Below are positions 22,972-25,171 of a stretch of 25,171 nucleotides of DNA, piece after piece; the stretch's first letter is position 1, and every line of letters starts with the position of its first letter. The notes under the pieces are model-generated. The model had not been told where the DNA came from and searched no databases. It saw only the letters and a program-made list of their open reading frames with translations. Where the stretch lies: contig DATKPK010000106.1 of assembly GCA_035524095.1 (NCBI GenBank), forward strand, positions 1 to 25,171. The letters are read 5' to 3'. The position numbers were made by a program, and so were the translations under genes. The stretch is from DATJUF01 sp035524095 (GTDB lineage Bacteria > Desulfobacterota > Binatia > Binatales > Binataceae).

Positions 22972-24014
22972 GTGAAGCGCTAGCAATCGCGGCCGAGCGG
23001 GTGACGATCGCAGATTTCGCACGGGTCTTTCGCCGGATTCAAGGCGAGGTCCACAAGGTAATCGTTGGCCATGAACAGGCGGTCGAGCAACTGCTGAGCG
23101 CACTATTCGCAGGCGGGCACGTGCTAATCGAGGGCGTGCCGGGGACCGGCAAAACGACGCTGGTCAAGGTGCTAGGGTTGGCGCTGAACCTGAGTTTCAA
23201 CCGAATTCAGTTTACGGTCGACCTGATGCCGGCCGATATCACGGGAACGCGAGTGATCCTGTCAGCCGATGGGCGGCGTGAATTCAGTTTTCAGCCGGGG
23301 CCAATCTTTGCCCATTTGCTGCTGGGTGACGAGATCAATCGGGCAACGCCGAAGACCCAATCGGCACTGCTCGAAGCGATGGCCGAATTGCAGGTTACAG
23401 TAGGCGGGACGACCTATCCACTTGCGCCGCCTTACTTTGTGATGGCGACCCTCAATCCGATAGAGATGGAAGGTACCTATCCGTTGCCGGAGGCGCAGCT
23501 CGACCGCTTTCTCTTCAAGGTCCAGCTTGGCTACCCCGGTGAGAAGGAGCTGGTGCGAATTGTCAGCTCGACCACCGGGCCGGAGCAAGCCGGAATCGAA
23601 CCGGTTTTTGCAGCGAGCGAAGCAGCGGAGCGGATCGAAGAACTGAAACGGCTGGTCCGCGAAGTGATGGTTGCGCCGCCGATCGAACAATATGCGGCGC
23701 GGATGGTGCGGGCGACGCAACCGGATAACGTCCGGATTCTGGGGAATGAGCGATCGGCGATAGTAGTGGATGCGGTAAATCGCTACGTGAGCTTCGGCGC
23801 GAGTCCGCGCGGGGCGCAGGCGTTGATTCTCGGCGCCAAGGTGCGGGCGATGCTCGATGCGCGGGCGAATATCGCTTATGACGACATCGACGGCGTAGCG
23901 GCGGCAGCGCTGGAGCATCGGCTGATGCTCAATTACGCGGCCCATTCGGACAACGTAGGCGCCGGCGATATCGTCGAGCAGGTCGTGAAGGCGGTGCGCG
24001 CGGCGCGCGAGTAG
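22968..24014 (+). CDS. MoxR-family AAA+ ATPase
   Basis: 348 residues. Walker A is GVPGTGKT (56-63), Walker B LLLGDE (117-122), sensor 1 lies in MATLNPIEMEGTYPLPEAQL (159-178), and the C-terminal AAA lid follows. MoxR ATPases act as cytoplasmic chaperones that insert cofactors or mature complexes, usually with von Willebrand factor A proteins encoded beside them. The start overlaps the previous stop by four bases, and the next gene begins five bases after its stop, so the operon is tight. Length and motifs are normal. Confidence 0.95.
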   Translation: MSEALAIAAERVTIADFARVFRRIQGEVHKVIVGHEQAVEQLLSALFAGGHVLIEGVPGTGKTTLVKVLGLALNLSFNRIQFTVDLMPADITGTRVILSADGRREFSFQPGPIFAHLLLGDEINRATPKTQSALLEAMAELQVTVGGTTYPLAPPYFVMATLNPIEMEGTYPLPEAQLDRFLFKVQLGYPGEKELVRIVSSTTGPEQAGIEPVFAASEAAERIEELKRLVREVMVAPPIEQYAARMVRATQPDNVRILGNERSAIVVDAVNRYVSFGASPRGAQALILGAKVRAMLDARANIAYDDIDGVAAAALEHRLMLNYAAHSDNVGAGDIVEQVVKAVRAARE

Positions 24015-24019
24015 GCGTC

Positions 24020-24925
24020 ATGCTCGAAACGCGCGCCTTCGAGCCCAGCTATTTGGAACGGCTGGACGGACTAATCCTCGGGGCGCGGCGTGCGCGCACG
24101 TCGCGGGCCGGGCGGCGAGTGCTGGGCCGTCTGCAAGGGGCCGGTATCGAGCCGGAAAATTTTCGCGAATACAGTGTCGGTGACGATTTACGATTCCTTG
24201 ATTGGAACGCCTACGCGCGGCTGGACGATCTGACGATCCGCACCTTCCGCGCGGAGCGGCAGGTCGAGATGACGATACTGATCGATGCGAGTGCCTCGAT
24301 GGGCTTGCCGCATGACGATGACAAGTTGGGATTCGCGCTGCTACTCGGCGCGTCGCTCGCCTATATAGGAATGAACGAGAACGATCCGGTGCGGCTGGCG
24401 GCCTTTGCCTTGCGCCATGGCGTCCCGGATCTGGTCGTGACACCGTTCCGGCGTCGGCGCGAGACCTATCCCGAGTTTCGTGAATTTGTCGGCGGGACTA
24501 AGTGCGGCGGTGAGACGCAACTCGGTGCCGCGGTGCATCATCTGATGCGCGAGCGGCGGGCGCCCGGGATCGTGATCGTAATCTCAGACTTTCTGGTGAG
24601 TGCTGCGGATTACGAAGACGCCTTGAGCCAGTTGCTCGCCGCCCATCACGAGGTGAAGGCGATCCACGTGATGGGCGATCGCGAGCGCGAGGGCAATTAT
24701 CCCGCTGGAAGTTACCGCGTGCGCGATTGTGAGACCGGCGTGTTGCGCGATGTGACGTTCAATCCGGCGATGGCGGAGTTGTGCCGTCAACGTGCTGAGC
24801 GTCACGCGGCGCAGGTCAGCGGGTTTTGCGCGCGGCGCGGAGTGACTTATATGCCAGCCTTTGGCGCCTCGCGGCTCGATGAGATCCTGACGCGCGAATT
24901 TCCACGTTTTGGGGTGATGGCCTGA
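24020..24925 (+). CDS. DUF58 protein (MoxR partner)
   Basis: A 301-residue soluble DUF58 protein. The hallmark is FREYSVGDDLRFLDWNAYAR (48-67), which includes the YxxGDDxRxIDW signature, followed by TFRAERQVEMTILIDASASM. DASAS (89-93) is a MIDAS-like metal site of the von Willebrand A fold. DUF58 proteins always travel with MoxR ATPases and are thought to be their adaptor or substrate. It is placed between MoxR (five-base gap) and the BatA-like gene (one base after the stop). Confidence 0.93.
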   Translation: MLETRAFEPSYLERLDGLILGARRARTSRAGRRVLGRLQGAGIEPENFREYSVGDDLRFLDWNAYARLDDLTIRTFRAERQVEMTILIDASASMGLPHDDDKLGFALLLGASLAYIGMNENDPVRLAAFALRHGVPDLVVTPFRRRRETYPEFREFVGGTKCGGETQLGAAVHHLMRERRAPGIVIVISDFLVSAADYEDALSQLLAAHHEVKAIHVMGDREREGNYPAGSYRVRDCETGVLRDVTFNPAMAELCRQRAERHAAQVSGFCARRGVTYMPAFGASRLDEILTREFPRFGVMA

Positions 24926-24926
24926 A

Positions 24927-25171
24927 ATGGGTCTGCTGGCACCAATCAACCTGCTTTACGCGGCAAGCCTGGCGGTGCTTGTGCTTATCTATTTGCGCGC
25001 GCGCTCGCGGCCGACGATAGAAGTGGCGTCGCTGATATTATTCGAGGAAATCCCGGCACCGGTAGCTAAGAGCCGATTTTTACGGCTGGATCTGCCGTTC
25101 TGGCTGGAGGCGCTGGCATTAACGGCGCTCACGCTGGCGATCGCTGGGCTCTATATCAGGAGTAGACGGCC
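24927..25171 (+). CDS. BatA-like membrane protein, N-terminal part (cut by window edge)
   Basis: 81 codons before the right edge. The start MGLLAPINLLYAASLAVLVL is the N-terminal span of the BatA family (LxPxxLLxLAAL pattern), then YLRARSRPTIEVASLILFEE and a second span (FWLEALALTALTLAIAGLYI). BatA-like proteins usually continue with a von Willebrand A domain and further spans, which would lie outside the window. It follows the DUF58 stop after one base and completes the classical MoxR-DUF58-BatA order. Confidence 0.8.
   Translation, partial: MGLLAPINLLYAASLAVLVLIYLRARSRPTIEVASLILFEEIPAPVAKSRFLRLDLPFWLEALALTALTLAIAGLYIRSRR

Noticed and set aside
1..25171. CRISPR array, tRNA, rRNA or intact insertion sequence
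   Set aside because: No regular spaced repeats, tRNA-like cloverleaf or complete transposase was seen.

Overview
The window reads as chromosomal DNA of a Gram-negative bacterium. It carries a Wzm/Wzt-type polysaccharide exporter, a DsbD-type inner-membrane thiol reductant carrier, signal peptides on periplasmic BON proteins and a BatA/MoxR operon. The G+C-rich codon use, the zinc-ribbon/AgmX-like/BON architecture and the mix of SCP2, metallo-beta-lactamase (MBL)-fold and short-chain dehydrogenase (SDR) genes suggest a soil or sediment lineage of the old Deltaproteobacteria, Binatota (Desulfobacterota_B) or Acidobacteria type. No 16S or ribosomal gene is present, so this placement is a low-confidence inference.

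Region 1 (1-5.6 kb) is a surface-glycan block, all on the minus strand and visibly less G+C-rich than the rest. It holds a partial O-antigen-ligase-like membrane protein, a Wzt-like ATPase with a C-terminal sugar-binding-type domain, a Wzm-like permease, a CysE-like hexapeptide acetyltransferase and a GT-A-like putative glycosyltransferase. A 1 kb non-coding stretch inside the block holds the frameshifted relic of an IS630-family transposase.

Region 2 (5.8-10.6 kb) is metabolic: a ThuA-like protein, a 35-residue single-span membrane peptide, an OFA-like MFS transporter, an MBL-fold hydrolase whose metal motif reads HxNxDH, and a divergent SDR with an enlarged nucleotide-binding loop.

Region 3 (10.7-15.3 kb) centres on redox and cofactors. 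A RibBA-like protein has lost signature residues in both catalytic halves and is followed 33 bp later by a DsbD without its N-terminal alpha domain. Divergent from these are selA (selenocysteine synthase) and a dodecin flavin-storage protein.

Region 4 (15.4-20.2 kb) holds a zinc-ribbon/membrane/AgmX-like/double-BON fusion, a stand-alone SCP2 domain, an unknown 94-residue polar protein, and an envelope or general-stress-like run: a 26-residue membrane peptide, CsbD, a secreted SH3-like protein and a secreted BON protein. This run ends at a strong intrinsic terminator.

Region 5 (20.6-25.2 kb) is a beta-hydroxyacid dehydrogenase followed by a tightly packed operon: an unknown three-span membrane protein, a MoxR AAA+ ATPase, a DUF58 protein and a BatA-like protein cut by the window edge.

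The strongest candidates for something undescribed are the RibBA-like protein and its DsbD/SelA/dodecin neighbourhood, the zinc-ribbon/BON fusion, the two tiny membrane proteins, and the unassigned first gene of the MoxR operon. No CRISPR array, tRNA or rRNA was recognised.
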